From assembly GCA_010015655.1 (NCBI GenBank), contig ML976666.1, forward strand, positions 911,107-975,106: 64,000 nucleotides of DNA. The letters are read 5' to 3'. Shown one piece after another: positions 10,801-22,981 of the stretch. The stretch's first letter is position 1, and each line of letters starts with the position of its first letter. The notes under the pieces are model-generated. The model searched no databases, was not told the DNA's origin, and saw only the letters and a program-made list of their open reading frames with translations. Origin of the DNA: Bimuria novae-zelandiae CBS 107.79. Its lineage: Eukaryota > Ascomycota > Dothideomycetes > Pleosporales > Didymosphaeriaceae. A program made the position numbers and the translations under genes.

Positions 10801-12642
10801 GTCGCGACTCAAGCTCCACATCCGAACTTCTCCAGAGGATGTCCCTCCATTGCCGGCGAAGATCCGCTCTCCACAATGTACCCCGTTTCTAGCACAGAGA
10901 TGCGGTTCGCCGCGATTTTGATCCATGAGGTCGCTTTGTTTCCACAAGCGTGGTTGGGTTACATGGGATCGCAGGTTACCAACCAAAGACCGGGCTCTAG
11001 GTAGTTCGCGCCACCTCGCTCCCCTAGTAAATGAGCACACCCGTCAAGGAAAGGCGGGTCCCGAAGCGGAAAGTGGAGACTCTGGGCAGAAGCTAGACAT
11101 GAGAAGAGGAAGGTGCTGGTGGTACAAAACTGGTGGCTTGCCATGACGAGGCTGCATGTAACTGTTTGATTGCCAGCTGAACCGGGTTGGAGGTCGAAAG
11201 CGTGTCGCAGGTCGGGCTGCATTCGCTCACATGCAGGAACATACGACGCACTTCTAGAAGACGGAATGCCGGCAGCCGCGCGTTCTGTAGGGAGAAACCA
11301 AATCATTCAAACAAGGGGGCCTTTCTGCGGCCAGGGTCTGTATCCGTTCCTGGTGCGACATGGATGGTGGTCAGTTGGCGGTGATGGCGGTGGTCCTCCA
11401 AGCCGCATCTACGGCCGCCTGTCAAACGCAACCGACCAAGATCCAGCGTGGAAAAGCCTCTCGCCTGGCGGTTCGGCAACCTGTCTGGAAGGAGAGAGGC
11501 CGGATCCAAACGTAGCAGGCAGGAACGGTCCAGGGAGGCGTCTGCATCAGGGTGCTTTGGGACGCCTTGTGCAGCGTCAGTCCGCTTCGGCCGCAGCGTG
11601 CCGGAGCAGGACCTGCGGATGTACTCGATTGCAGGCGGAGAAGATAGTAATCTAGTGATGCTTTTGGCGCACGTGTGGAGTCAGCGCAGGGAAGAGAAAA
11701 GCACATGTACAAGAGGTGAGGTGAGGTCTGACGACGAGCCGAAAGCATCGTCGCAAACTCTAATTGCCGACCCCGGCAAACGCGATCCAATCCGCCAGTC
11801 TGGGTGCAGCGGAAAGGCCGCTGCGTGGCCGTCATTCGGTGGTCTTGCCATGGCGTTAAGCCGCTCTGGGAGGCGTTGCGCGCAGCCCTGCGGCCGCTGG
11901 CCAGAGATGCCATCGTTCTGGCGGCGGGCGAGACAGACGCGCCGCCAGGGTAATGCCAGAGTCTGATAACATGACTGCCTCCTACCGGGATCGTGACCTG
12001 AAGTCCCAACCATGGCCGCGGCTGCGGAATCGCCAGCCCACGTCTGACAAGCTCCACCAGGCTGCTCGTTGCGGCAGAGGGAGAAGGAGGGTAGTAGAGG
12101 CTCTCCCAATCCACCAGTGCCGTGCAACGTCCGGTGTATCTACTGCTGTATCCGTCATAAGGACATCCACATTTGCATCCCACGCACCCAGGGTAGCAGA
12201 ATTGCAAGAAGGCTGCGCGCCGCGCGCGTTGCACATTGCTGCAGATGGTGAATATGCTAAGGGCTACTCGTAGCCTCTACTAGTCGCGAACTGGTCAATG
12301 AACCATTCCAAGGTTTGCGAATGAGTATAAGACGGACCCAGAGCCGCACTGTCGGCTTCAAACAAACCGGCATCAGCTCTTCACTAGCAGACCCTTGTTA
12401 GCAATCATCACTGACATCTGCGGGCACTTTGCTTTTCCAGCCACGACTCCAAACGCTCTTTCACACTCTCGGACACTCTAATCGGTACCAAACGGCCCGT
12501 CTCTTGCTGGTGAGGTCCTCCAGCTACATATATGACGTCGTCCCGACAGGCAATTGACATAGATATAGTGCTGCTTGACCTTCACCCGTCGCTACCCATC
12601 AATTCCTTCGTCCCCAGCATCCCTCCGAACCACACTCCAGCA
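7838..12642. other. Long gene-poor stretch, nothing recognisable
   Basis: About 4.8 kb without a convincing gene. The first few hundred bases above 7837 should hold the promoter of the PRPP synthetase gene. Longer frames such as 11422-12234 minus (270 codons) overlap equally long frames on the other strand, are rich in Arg, Ser and Cys, and match nothing I know; high GC content alone explains them. The last 320 bp before 12643 look like a promoter and leader, with a TATA-like GTATAAG at about 12326 and a pyrimidine-rich run. Confidence 0.45.
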
Positions 12643-12813
12643 ATGGCTGCCCCGGGAACCTGCCAACACTCATGGAAGATCATCAAGTCCGACACCAGCA
12701 TCATCGTGTGGAATTGCAGTGGCTGTCACTCTGGTCCGCATCCATTCATATACGAATGCGACAACTGCAAGGTCAAATATTGCCGTCCTTGTACCTCCAA
12801 GCCCAGAACGTAG
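12643..12813 (+). CDS. Small Cys-rich putative zinc-binding protein, 56 aa
   Basis: A single-exon frame with start context AGCAATGGCT encodes 56 residues beginning MAAPGTCQHSWKII. Cysteines occur as CX2C pairs: NCSGC, then ECDNC, then YCRPC, with His residues in between, a pattern that suggests one or two bound zinc ions, as in short RING-like or zinc-ribbon folds. It has no signal peptide or membrane segment, so a cytosolic or nuclear location is likely. I do not recognise the family and give no function. The open frame extends upstream to 12532, but the downstream ATG has the better context. The preceding region is promoter-like, which supports a real gene. Confidence 0.6.
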   Translation: MAAPGTCQHSWKIIKSDTSIIVWNCSGCHSGPHPFIYECDNCKVKYCRPCTSKPRT

Positions 12814-15137
12814 GCACCTGCAGGTACGTCGAGCGCCTTCCTCTATCAATGGCATCCCTGTCTACTGCACGTGGCCTGGCAACTGCGAAACGCCTCCGCA
12901 ATCTGCCTTCGTCAATCCTCCATCAAACCCTAGCACAGAGATATTTCAAGGTGTAATGACGGGGTGGACGTGCGGTGCTGACTCGCGCGCACAGATGATT
13001 CCCAGTGCGCGTGCGCTGCAAGATGATCGACAACCGGAACCCAGCTGTTCGGATTCGCAAATCTAGCAAGATCCCCGGCCATCTGCGGCCCTAGCAGGCA
13101 TGCCAACTTGCAACTCTCTTCGTTGGAAGCGCTCCCTGTCCATATCGTCGGGCATATCTCAGTCGCTCTCGTATGGCCTTCCAAGGTTAGCACGGCGTTT
13201 TGGTGGCTTTCGTTTCCGCGTCACACCGGAGTATGGGCGGCTACTTTATTCCTCTCTCAGGCGTTCGTTGGTTCGGCGCACAAAAGTAACAGCATTCTAG
13301 AACGGTTTCAGTGGTGGCGTGGGGGGTCTTGCACGTTACATTCTCTCAGCCTGCCTCTGCCCTGTCATTGGCTAGTGCGCCCGTTTCAGCGTGACCGGGC
13401 AACTTTCAAGGTTCTTCTTGTACCACCTTTTCATTCTGATGTCTTCTCATGGCTGTTCGTCTACTCATTTCCTTTCGCACGGCTTTGCACTGCGCATATT
13501 CGGTACCATACTCTACATATCCTGCATACAGCACCGCTGGCTTTGCGGGCTGTGATTTCCTTTACCCTGGGTAGTTGAATTGAAACTTTGAGTTTCCAGA
13601 TTCATGTACTGCCGCCACCCGAGCAATTAGACCGATTGAGCGCTCTTTTAACCCTTTCAAGTCTGTCATACAGTCCTGCTATCGTGTCAGGTAAATTACT
13701 CATGCCAACTGTATCATGCCATCATGTCCCATCTGCTATGCTTGAAGCCGAAACGCCATTGCTAGGACCAGGAGCCTTCGCGATTCTTGCACACGACTCG
13801 AGACCGAATCCCTCTGTAGCCCAAATGAGGGTCTTCGGTTTCATGTATGATTCGCCCTGAACATGCAATGCCTAAATACCAATATCGTGCTCTTGGCTCG
13901 GACATCGATTGTGCTCGCTTTCGTAAACTCTCGCTTCGCAACATTTCACCGCTCCGCACCCACGCCACTGGATCTCAAAACTTTATTACCAACTCACAAG
14001 AACAGATCTTCAGCGCGCTTCGTCTACGCAATGATTACCGCTCCTCGGATCTACCTTTCTGGCACATGCGCAGACCTCCGGGGCAATTGCCGCAATCTTG
14101 AAATCTATTCGCCAAAGCGAACGTGCTCCAACAACGACCTCAGGATCACGTTTCACACCTTCACTAACTAGCTGGCGTCACCACTGCTCAGGCATCCGCA
14201 AAGGGCATCAAGCGCGACCCGCTGCAGAGCCAGGCAGCTCACATGTCGGAGTCGTGCCGTAATGGGCGTGGGGCCGGCTGTGGCCGGCTGAGAGTCTGTC
14301 GCGCTGCAGCCTCATTGAAAAAAAGGAAACGCGGGCCTCAGAGTGGGCCGCGAACACCGCGCGAAGTAGCAACGATGCGTAGGTGGGATCGCTATGCAAA
14401 ACACTTTGTTGAATAACAATCCATGCGACTCACCAAGGGAAGGAGAGTAATGTGCGTGAGGTTATGGTGTTGACGTCTACGCCCGCTATTGTAGCTTCGC
14501 ACCCCTTCCCTCCCCTGAATTGAAGTGCGGGGCAATAGGCGAATCAACAAAACCTTAGTTTTGCGGCTTTGCCCGAGACCTTCAAACACTCCTCTCATCC
14601 CTCTCCTCCGCTTCCACATCCATCGAGTCTATCCTTGCCATCGTAAACTAACACCAAAATTGCACAAATATCATATCAGATGTCGTTGCTGATATTTGAC
14701 CCAGAAGGATTTGTATTCTTACACATCAGACACTACCACAATCGCCTGAATTTCTTTTGCCACACAACCAATCGGCTACCTCGTTCGCATATATGTTCGC
14801 ATGTTGTGTGACACGACTGACGCCTGGAGACTACATTTGCTTTAGTACCACAAAAATATTACTCAGCCAGCATGATTGGCCCGAAGCAGTTAATGCGGCT
14901 GTCCTTTTCGAACCCCAACAACAGCTGAGCTGATTTAGGCTCCTCCTGTCCTTGCCAGTCTTCAAATAAATCTGTTTCTTTTTCTTCTCCTCCTAAAATC
15001 TCTGCATCGCGGGTGTGATAGTCGTTGCGTCCGGTCGCACCGCCCCGTCTTGTGTCGCCTGCACGCAAGCAATAGCGTTCGCTCAGCCGCACCATCCCCG
15101 CCAGAAATCCAACTCTATCGAAGCACATTGGGCGGAA
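12814..15137. other. Intergenic, 2.3 kb, no gene supported
   Basis: Scattered frames up to 156 codons (13108-13578 plus) lack any recognisable domain. The segment presumably holds the 3' end of the small Cys-rich gene and the calpain promoter; a pyrimidine-rich run lies at about 14580-14640. An upstream in-frame ATG for the calpain gene exists at 15015. Confidence 0.45.
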
Positions 15138-18037
15138 ATGAACCCCGTACCGGGTGATGATGATTTTAAAGGTCCGCAGGAGGAACTGAACGCCTTCTGG
15201 GAGAACCTCATCACCAAGAAGCCCCGCAAAGTGACCAACATCTTCCCACCAAGCCTCTATGCAAATCTTCTTCCACCCCAGCGCCAGCCAGGCCTTGCGA
15301 AGGGTAAAAATGCGGCAGAATCATACGAAGCCGCTGCGAAGGAATGCCGCGCTCGCGTGGAACAAATCATTCGCGAATGCGAAAGAACAAATGAGAAGGT
15401 GATTCGCATTATCGTGCATGCCTTCTCCGGAGTAGATGAGAACTAACGGTTTGGTAATAGTTCACAGACCCGGACTTCGACATCGAGTCCGACATGAAAA
15501 AGAAAAACTGCCTCGAAGGCTTGATGGCTTCATACGACGATCCGCCGCTGCCCAAACCGACTATTAGCCCTGCAAAATTGGGTGAGGCTCTCGCCACCCT
15601 TGCCGACAGTAATTTTCTCGCTTCCCCATCCATGGTGGTTGGCCTCAACGCAGCTGCGAATATTCTGGAAACAGAGGAGAAGCCAGAATCTACCGGACCC
15701 GGCTCTGTGCATCGCATCGATTGGATCTTTGACAACCCCTCCTTTACGGTCGACAGCTTCTCGAGCTCGGATGTTAAGCAAGGATCTAACGGTGACTGCT
15801 GGTTCATTGCCGCATTGGCGACGCTATGCAGTAATCCCAGCTTGATGGAGAAGGTTTGCGTTGCTGCGGATGAGAGATGCCAGGAGTGTGGAGTGTATGG
15901 ATTCGTCTTTTACCGAGATGGAGAGTGGATTTGGACAGTTGTGGACGATAATCTCTACGTGAGACACCCGGATTTTGACGCCTATGGCGATGAGTACGAC
16001 CCAACAGGCGTCAAAGAGAGGAAGTATAAGCGAAACAACCAAACAGGATCAGGTGAGTGAGAAAGAACTTTTGAACAAGAAAGAGAATCCTAAACTAATT
16101 GAGCAGATGCGCTTTACTTTGCGATGTGCGCTGACCAGAACGAGACATGGCTACCGCTTCTAGAGAAGGCGTATGCTAAAGCCCACGGCGATTACCAAGC
16201 CATTAGCGGAGGCATAAGGTAAGTACAAACTCTTCAAGTGGATTTCTCAGCTTATTTCGGAGCAGCGGAGAAGCGGTGGAGGACCTCACAGGAGGCGTCA
16301 CCACGAAAATCAAGACAAACAGAGTCCTGAGCAAAGAGAGACTGTGGCAAGAACTCAAGCAGGTGCGTTGTATAATGTACCTTTATGAGGGTATCTTCTT
16401 AGTCAGACCAGGTCAATCAACAGTTCCTTTTCTCTGCTTCTTCGCCAGGGTCATATGGAGACGACTCGGATGCCAGGCAAGGCCTTGCTTTGAGCCACGC
16501 GTATTCCATCATCAAAGCTGTGGATGAGAAAGACGAGGACGGAACCCCGCATAGACTTGTATTAATCCGGTAGGTACACCTATCACACCGTCATCTACAT
16601 GTACTAACGCTCGCAGGAATCCTTGGGTTAGTTCCTACACTCATGGGATACATAGCGTGAATTAACATTATCCAGGGTGAGCGCATGCACGCTGGCATGG
16701 GCGAATGGAACGGCGCCTGGGCCGACGGCTCCAAAGAATGGACACCCTACTGGATGAAAACGTTAAACCACCGCTTCGGCAACGACGGCCTCTTCTGGAT
16801 GTCGTACGACGACCTCTGCAGGCGCTTCGACCTGCTCGATCGCACGCGCTTGTTCGACGACCAGTGGACCGTCGTGCAGAGCTGGACCAGCGTCAGCGTG
16901 GCCTGGGTGACCGGCTACCTCTCTACGAAATTCGTGGTCGAGATCAAGAAGGCGGGGCCGACGGTGTTCGTCCTGTGTCAGCTCGATGAGCGGTACTTCC
17001 GTGGTCTGGAAGAGAAGTATAGTTTTGATCTGCATTTTGTGCTGCAGGAGGAGGGCGCGCCGGCTGGAGAACATATTGTCCGCGCGAGAGGAGCTTGGTT
17101 TGGGAATCGCTCGGTTTCGGCTGAAGTTACGCTTAAGCCGGGGAAGTACGAGGTCGTTCCTAAAATCGCTGCGGAGCGCAATGCTGAGGCGCCGGATGTG
17201 TACGAAGTGGTCACGAAAGTGGCGGACCGTAATCCTCAGAAGCTCAGGCAAATCGGGTTGAACTATGACATTGCGAACGCCAAGGGCATTGTGCAGTTGA
17301 CAGCGGAAGAAAAGAAGGAGAAAGAGGAGAAGCAGAAGGTCGCTGACGAGAAGAAAAGGAAGGAAAAAGAAGAGGCGGATAAGGAGAGGGCCGAGTTTCA
17401 GGCTTGGAAGAAAGAGAAAAGGGAGCGGGAGGAGAAGGCAAAGGCTGAAGCAGAAAAGGCTTCAGAAGGAACTCCAGTACCAGGAGACAAAGCACCCGAT
17501 GCTAAAGACGGCGACCCCAAGCTTATTGCAGAGCAATCCGAGGACGAAGTCGCCAAAGAGACTACCACAGCGGGCGCTCAACAGACTCCAAAGAACGACA
17601 AAAAAGAAGAAACTGACAAGACAGAACCACCGCCTACCGACGAACCTCCATCCAAGCTCAAAGACAACACCACCAGCAGCGATCCCCCACCAGAGCCGCC
17701 AGCGCCCGAAAATCCACTGGCAGATAGAACCATCCCTCCCTCTCACCTCCCCCGCCCACCACCTTCCGCCTATGCCGGCAGCTACATCTCCGGCCCTCCC
17801 TCTCCCCAGCTGGGCCCCTCCCGTCCGCGCTACTACGGCGATGCTGGTCCCCCTCCACGGCTCCCACGGCCAGCAGTGCAAGTCGGAGAGAGTAAATGGA
17901 ACGCGATATGCGTGCTGGGGCTGAGAGTGTACAGCCAGGATCCTGAGGTGAGCATTAAGCTGGTGCGACCGATGGATGCAGAGGAGGGCGCTTTGTTGGA
18001 TGTTGATGGGGCGGGGGCGGGGGCTACGGTGGGGTGA
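15138..18037 (+). CDS. Calpain-family cysteine protease (C2), 863 aa
   Basis: Ca-regulated or calpain-like intracellular cysteine protease. Seven exons are inferred: 15138-15398, 15461-16052, 16107-16218, 16266-16362, 16412-16569, 16617-16626 and 16676-18037. The sixth is a 10-nt microexon (GAATCCTTGG) that supplies most of the catalytic NPWG motif. The triad is complete: Cys200 in GSNGDCWFIAAL, His383 in LALSHAYS and Asn408 in RNPWG. Downstream of the protease core, after about residue 430, a beta-rich domain (FVVEIKKAGPTVFVLCQLDE) resembles calpain C2L/domain III modules. Then comes a Lys/Glu-rich probable coiled coil (about residues 610-690) and a Pro/Ser-rich tail. No EF-hand region is visible, so this is an atypical fungal calpain, and it does not resemble PalB enough for that name. 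An in-frame ATG at 15015 would add 41 residues; 15138 was preferred because conservation-like sequence starts there. Confidence 0.93.
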
Positions 18038-18271
18038 TGGTCGTAAGTGTGGAAGTGTGGATGTGGGGATGGAGAATCGAGCTTTTGTCGGACGTGGTTC
18101 AGCTCAATCTATATAGGGTTTTTCTGAGCAATCTCGCAGCTCTAGTGCCTTCTCTATACTTATTCCATGTACATGTTCCGTCCCCAGAAACCTTTCATTC
18201 AGACCATAACTCATTCTAGAACAATCTTAAGGTCCTTTGTAGCGACCTGTTGCGGAGGGTCAAGTCATACC

Positions 18272-18626
18272 CTAAGCACCAACCTCCCACCCCATCCGCC
18301 GCTCCCTCCGCTTCCGCGTCGCCCACAGCATTCCTCCAGCAACGACGATAGCCGCTAGAGCCCACATATAGAGCACCCGCGCATCCCCGTCGAAGACGCC
18401 GTCCTCACGGCCCATGGACCGGCGCGCACCGGGTGGGTATTGGATAATGTCCGGCACTGCAGATGCCGTTAGCTACCAACTTTGTTCTTCTCCTTCCCAG
18501 AAAAGTAGATGGAGGAGAAGGAAGAAGGGAGAGGTGAGGGGACGTACTATGTCCCGGATCGCAGGTGCAGTGCCACCAGATGCAGCGTGGGGGTGAGCCG
18601 TTGGGGCAGCTCCAGTTCCCGCCCAT
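18272..18626 (-). CDS. Small single-span membrane protein, 87 aa, or 3' exons of a longer gene
   Basis: Two exons are inferred, 18626-18548 and 18456-18272, joined by a GTACGT...CTGCAG intron whose split codon (A|TG) keeps the frame. The N-terminal 26 residues are Cys- and Trp-rich (CIWWHCTCDPGH). A hydrophobic span, VLYMWALAAIVVAGGMLW, is followed by a basic tail TRKRRERRMG, predicting an N-out, C-in orientation. The bases before 18626 (GAG, preceded by a CTAAC branch and a TAG acceptor near 18645) suggest an upstream exon, so the true start may lie further upstream and the ATG used here may be internal. Family unknown. Confidence 0.5.
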
Positions 18627-19062
18627 CTCGTGGATAGCTGGGAGCTACCGTAGGTTAGCGTTGGATATAAGTGAGTGGGCATCTGGTGGTAGGCATACGT
18701 ACGATGTTTTTATGTAAATTTGAGGATTGGGGAGATTGGTATATCGATTGGTCGATTGGGAGCTATGGAGAGGGGGTGCTGGTTGGTGGTTGGTGAGGAG
18801 CTGGGAGAGTGGTGTGAGGGAATATATATGTGGTGTGTGTTGTTTGAGAGGCGCGGGTCGGGGCGCACGCGGCAAAGGTCGAATTGATGTACGGCACACT
18901 GTTCGGTGCGGTCGTATGAGTGAGCGTTCACATACATGGCCCATCCGCGCCTCCGTGATTCAAAAATACCCTATGTTGATACTTGACGCGTGCGGCAAAC
19001 GGGCTTGTACACAAATTCTGGCCATCACAAAATCATACCTTCTAGGTAGGAAAGCAGTAGCA

Positions 19063-19318
19063 TCATGCCTGCAAGGAACCAAACTCACTCGTCCAACCCA
19101 CAACCCGCACTCTATCCATCACTCCCCCCCCCCCCCCCCCCCCCCCCCCCCCATACCTCCGCTCCCTTCTCCTTATCTCAAAGAAACCCCAAACAACCCA
19201 ACCCACGGCGCTCACCATGGCGACGAGGCCGAACGGCACGGCGATGGCGTCCATCCAGTCGTTTATCTCTCCAACTGTTTCAAAGTCTTCTATTTTTGGG
19301 TTAACGCGGTTTATGGAT
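19063..19318 (-). CDS. Possible exon encoding a membrane segment and a poly-Gly run
   Basis: The minus frame reads INRVNPKIEDFETVGEINDW, then a hydrophobic span (IAVPFGLVAMVSAVGWVVWG), then a basic stretch FEIRRRERRY and a run of about ten Gly encoded by a 29-bp homopolymer, ending at a stop at 19063. A possible upstream exon in the Pro/Ala-rich part (about 19500-19400) would join through a GTACGT donor and an unusual AAG acceptor. The start is unknown and an alternative intron donor GTGAGC occurs at about 19216. It resembles the neighbouring protein at 18272-18626 in having a hydrophobic span followed by RRER. Partial, weakly supported. Confidence 0.3.
19124..19152. repeat. Homopolymer of 29 C (plus strand)
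   Basis: An uninterrupted run of C from 19124 to 19152. On the minus strand it encodes the poly-Gly part of the putative membrane-protein exon. Such runs slip readily in replication and in sequencing, so the true length is uncertain. Confidence 0.95.
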
Positions 19319-20120
19319 CTTTAAGACTGAGGCTGAGGATGAGGTAGACCGGCGGATTTGTATTGGAAGGTGGTTGGAATGGGGGCAGGGTACGTACTTA
19401 TCGGTATTTGAGGCTGAGGTTCGGGTCGAGGCTGATGGTGAGGGCGTGGTTGGGGCGGCGGCGGCGGCGGCGGCGTGGTATGTGCCGTAGGTGGTGGTGC
19501 TAAGGGTCGCAAGTGCGCGTTAGACGTGTTGTGCGCACTAATTGGATTGTGTATAAGAGGCGTGTGGTGTATGGTGCGTGGCGTGGGGTAGACCGAGAGA
19601 GTGTGTGTGCGTTTGACGACTCGATATGTCATGGCCAGCGGGCAGCGGGCCTCGAAGGTGAATGCTTCTTTTAATCCCTCGTGCCGCTGCGCCTCTTATT
19701 TCAACCTGGTGCGTAAAACACCAAAGCTCAGGTATATGTTGCTCGAGAGGGCGCGTAGCGTCACCGGCTTGCCTGCCAGACGTATACACCGGCATCGTCA
19801 TCTGCACAGCACGCATATCAACTAATTTGAGTCAGAATGTACGAAGAAGAGTATATCATATATCTCGTCTATAAAAATCTCCCAACCAAGAAAGAAAGGG
19901 GGTATCATACATAGTCACCCACCCGACTCCTTGCCCAGAGATACCAAACGCCCGAGGACCAAGATGGCAAACACAAAAAAACAACATAAAGCAACCGCGA
20001 AACTGAACGCATCCCAACTCGATATGACGATGATAATCCGAACACATCCAGGCAACCATCCGCGTGAAAACCGAGATGACCAATAAGGGCCGCCTGCAAG
20101 CGGCCGGATCGTAACCACGA
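19319..20120. other. Intergenic, Pro-rich low-complexity frames only
   Basis: A minus frame at 19321-19632 is Pro/His-rich low complexity, and fits either leader or upstream exon sequence of the putative membrane protein. The rest should include the 3' untranslated region of the C2H2 gene. A GCC-type trinucleotide run lies at about 19456-19475. Nothing else is recognised. Confidence 0.4.
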
Positions 20121-21763
20121 CTAAGGGTCATACAAATCGGTCTCACGGATACCCAGGTCTCTATACATCTCCTCAAAAGACCCTTGCGATGGCGGAAGCG
20201 TAGCTGTGTCGAAAGATGCATGACCATCAAACGCAATGGTTGGCGGTTGGTCGTACCGATCAGAGCCGCCAGTATGGTGTTGTTCGACATTCTGATTTTC
20301 CACATCCATACCACCCTGCTGCAAAACCCCGCGTTGGAAATGGTGCGGAGGCTGAGGAGCCTGCGGCGAGGGCGTCAGTATGCTGGGTGAGTTCATGCCG
20401 GTTGGGTATTGGGGCGTCGGAGCGTCCAAGAAGTGCTGGCCCATTCCAACGAAGCTCATGGCATCTTGCGAAGAACGTTCAAGCGGAGGTTGCATGGCAG
20501 CGCGGTGCGGAGTTGCTCTTGGGGCGACATGCTGGGGTACATCGGCGAGCGCTGAATACGGCCGCCACTGTTGCGCCGCAGCCTGGTAGACATGGAGCAT
20601 GAGATTGTCAATCCTTTCATCGTCAATTGAAGCCGGATCAATATCCATCCGTCCAGAAACTGCTTGCAGATCACGCAGCAACCGTCGCGTAAGTGGCGAA
20701 GGCACCCATGACAAGGCAAGGAAAGTGTCGTTGCCAGGGGGTCCACTTTGTCGAGTGCGTTGCTCCGCCATCAAGACGATCTTACGACGGAACACTGGTT
20801 GTGCCGACAAGATGTGGTTGAACGAAGCGTTCAAGTCCCAGTGTAAAATATGTGGGGTGGAAGCGTGGGCGTCTTTGATATGGTGCAAGAACTCGGTCTT
20901 GCCACGGAAGACCTTCCCCTGGTCTATGAGTAGGTCATGGGCAGGGCAATATCCACACCCAATCGCATCATGCTCGCCAACTTCAGCATCTAGAAGATCT
21001 TTGAAATGCGCTTTGAAATGCTTGTCGAAAGCATTCCTGATATTCTTCCCACAGATGGGACAGTAGAACTGCCTCCGGGGCTGTTTGGGACCGAGCTCGC
21101 GCTTTGATACCCTGTGCTGAGCCGAAGGGTGTGTAATGTTGGTCGACGAAGACGCTCGAGAGGACACTGAGCGGCTCCCGACCGAAGAGCTCTGACGAAG
21201 GGACGCGCGGGATGGCAACGGCGGTCGGAGATGGTGCGTGGCGAGTGATGTGGCGGTGGTGGCGTTGAGCCCGTTATCGATAGGTGATCGCAAAGGATTT
21301 ATTGAGAGCGCTCGGCCTTTCGCTTTCCTTTCATCTGAGATCTCTGTTAGCTTCCAGAATTCCTATCCCTAGAGCGTGCGTCTACAAGCAATCATAGAGA
21401 GTATCGCAAAGGCCTAGCCACTGCTCCTAATGCATATGCAAAGAGCTCTGTCTACGCCGAATTCTACCAGCATGAGGAAGTCTACTTACTGGCCACAGCA
21501 TCGATCCAGCCCTCCATTTCTTCCTCTGGGACACTTCGTAGTGAGCCTAAAAGCTTCTCTACGCCCGAACGCCCCTCACTGTTGATCACGTCGAAGATCT
21601 TGCCCGCTTCCGCAGCCCCAAGTTTCAACAGAGCCAAGATGCCATTCTTGCTCAGGTCGAAGTCAGCCAGCCGGTCGAGGGCTTGCCATTGTGGTGTGCC
21701 GATCAGCATCGAGCGATACGAAAAGTTTGCGGTAGGAGACGTGTCTGGCGAAGGGGAAGCCAT
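20121..21763 (-). CDS. C2H2-type zinc-finger protein, 495 aa
   Basis: Probably a nuclear DNA- or RNA-binding regulator; target unknown. Two exons: 21763-21490 and 21334-20121. The first ends GCC A before GTAAGT and the second begins AT GAA after TCTCAG, restoring frame, with a GCTAAC branch site, so what look like two separate frames are one gene. The N-terminal 95 residues form a predicted helical segment (WQALDRLADFDLSKNGILAL). A single finger, FYCPICGKNIRNAFDKHFKA plus a second His, lies at about residue 185, followed by a CGYCPAHD motif that could bind a second metal. The last 150 residues are rich in Pro, Gln and Met, activation-domain-like. Start context is CAAATGGCT. I do not recognise an orthologue by name. 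Confidence 0.8.
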
Positions 21764-22981
21764 TTGGCATGCGATCAGGCTGAGAGCCTCTACTGCGTGT
21801 ACTGCTTGAGGTAGACCTAGAAGCAGTCAGTACAGTCCAGAGTAGCAAGCTGCAAGTTTAGGAAGCTACACACCTCTCTCGACAACGTCCAGAGTGAGCG
21901 GGCGTCACCAGCGCGCAAGGCCACGGGCAACAACCGTCTCTGGCCGCCTTGCCGATAAGTCGGAACGCGCGTCTGGTCTGGTCCTACGCCCTCGCAGATG
22001 GAATATAAAAGCTTGTGCGCGCAAGCCGAACAACACAACGTAAACCAGCGAAGCGCATGCAGAAACCAGAAGAAAGAGCAAAACGAAGCTCTCAAAGTCC
22101 TAGAGGGAGAAGCTCGCAGATGACGACACGCATGGGAGACTCCCGGAGCCGCGCATTGGCCCTCTGTGAGTGGCGCAATGCCCCGATATGCGCGTGTTCG
22201 TCCTGGGACCTGGAGCTAGCCCTCCCCTCCGATGCAGCACATCCCACCGTGCGACAACACTGTCACACTCTTATTCGCTACTAAGCTTTCCGCGACGAAT
22301 GATCGTCAAATGTGTGTGTAGCGATGCCAAATTTTTGCTGTTTCGCTGCGTCGGAAACACTAGTGTTTTTGCCAGAAGTTGTGAACGTTCAGATGGAAGG
22401 GCAACATTCATCGCGTAGCGCGCACGGCTTCGGAGCGCTGCAAAACGGGTGGGAAGAATAAGTTCATATTGCGACGTTGCTTTTGTCCCGTTTGTGACAG
22501 GTAGTTGTAACGATTAATTGCTGGAGGTTGCAATGCTGGAAGGCTACCTAGTAAGACTGGGTCACGTTGAGGTCAACTTTTGGGTGAGGCGTGCTGGCTG
22601 CATCCTTCCCGTAAGGAAGCCACGACTGCATCCGATGTAACTTCCTCAAGACGTCGAACGCTGCGCCACAACGAAGCCCATGAACATTGAAGCAGTGATG
22701 TAGCTGCATTGTTGCGATCATGTTCCGTAGACCGTCTCTAATTGGTTTTCCTGGCTGGGTGTAATTTTTGTTGCCCTGCTTCGAAGCTGGCTACTCCCGA
22801 ACCAGCAGCTCACCAGGTCGGCGCAAGGCTACATACTCATGGCAATCAGGCTACTCAACACTAGGTAAAAACGAGTGCATTAGTGAGACCAACCCATTAA
22901 TTATCATTTGTGCTTGAAGCTATATACATTGTCATTGCACTCTTCCCTCCGCCCTATATACACTCCCGTCTCATTATCCAC
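21764..22981. other. Intergenic, no gene supported
   Basis: This is the 5' side of the C2H2 gene and the 3' side of the Kex2-repeat gene. Short frames overlap on both strands without domains. Nothing else is recognised. Confidence 0.5.

Noticed and set aside
11422..12234. 270-codon minus frame
   Set aside because: Overlaps 148- and 172-codon frames in other phases and strands, has no domain and a random-looking Arg/Ser/Cys composition; GC content explains it.
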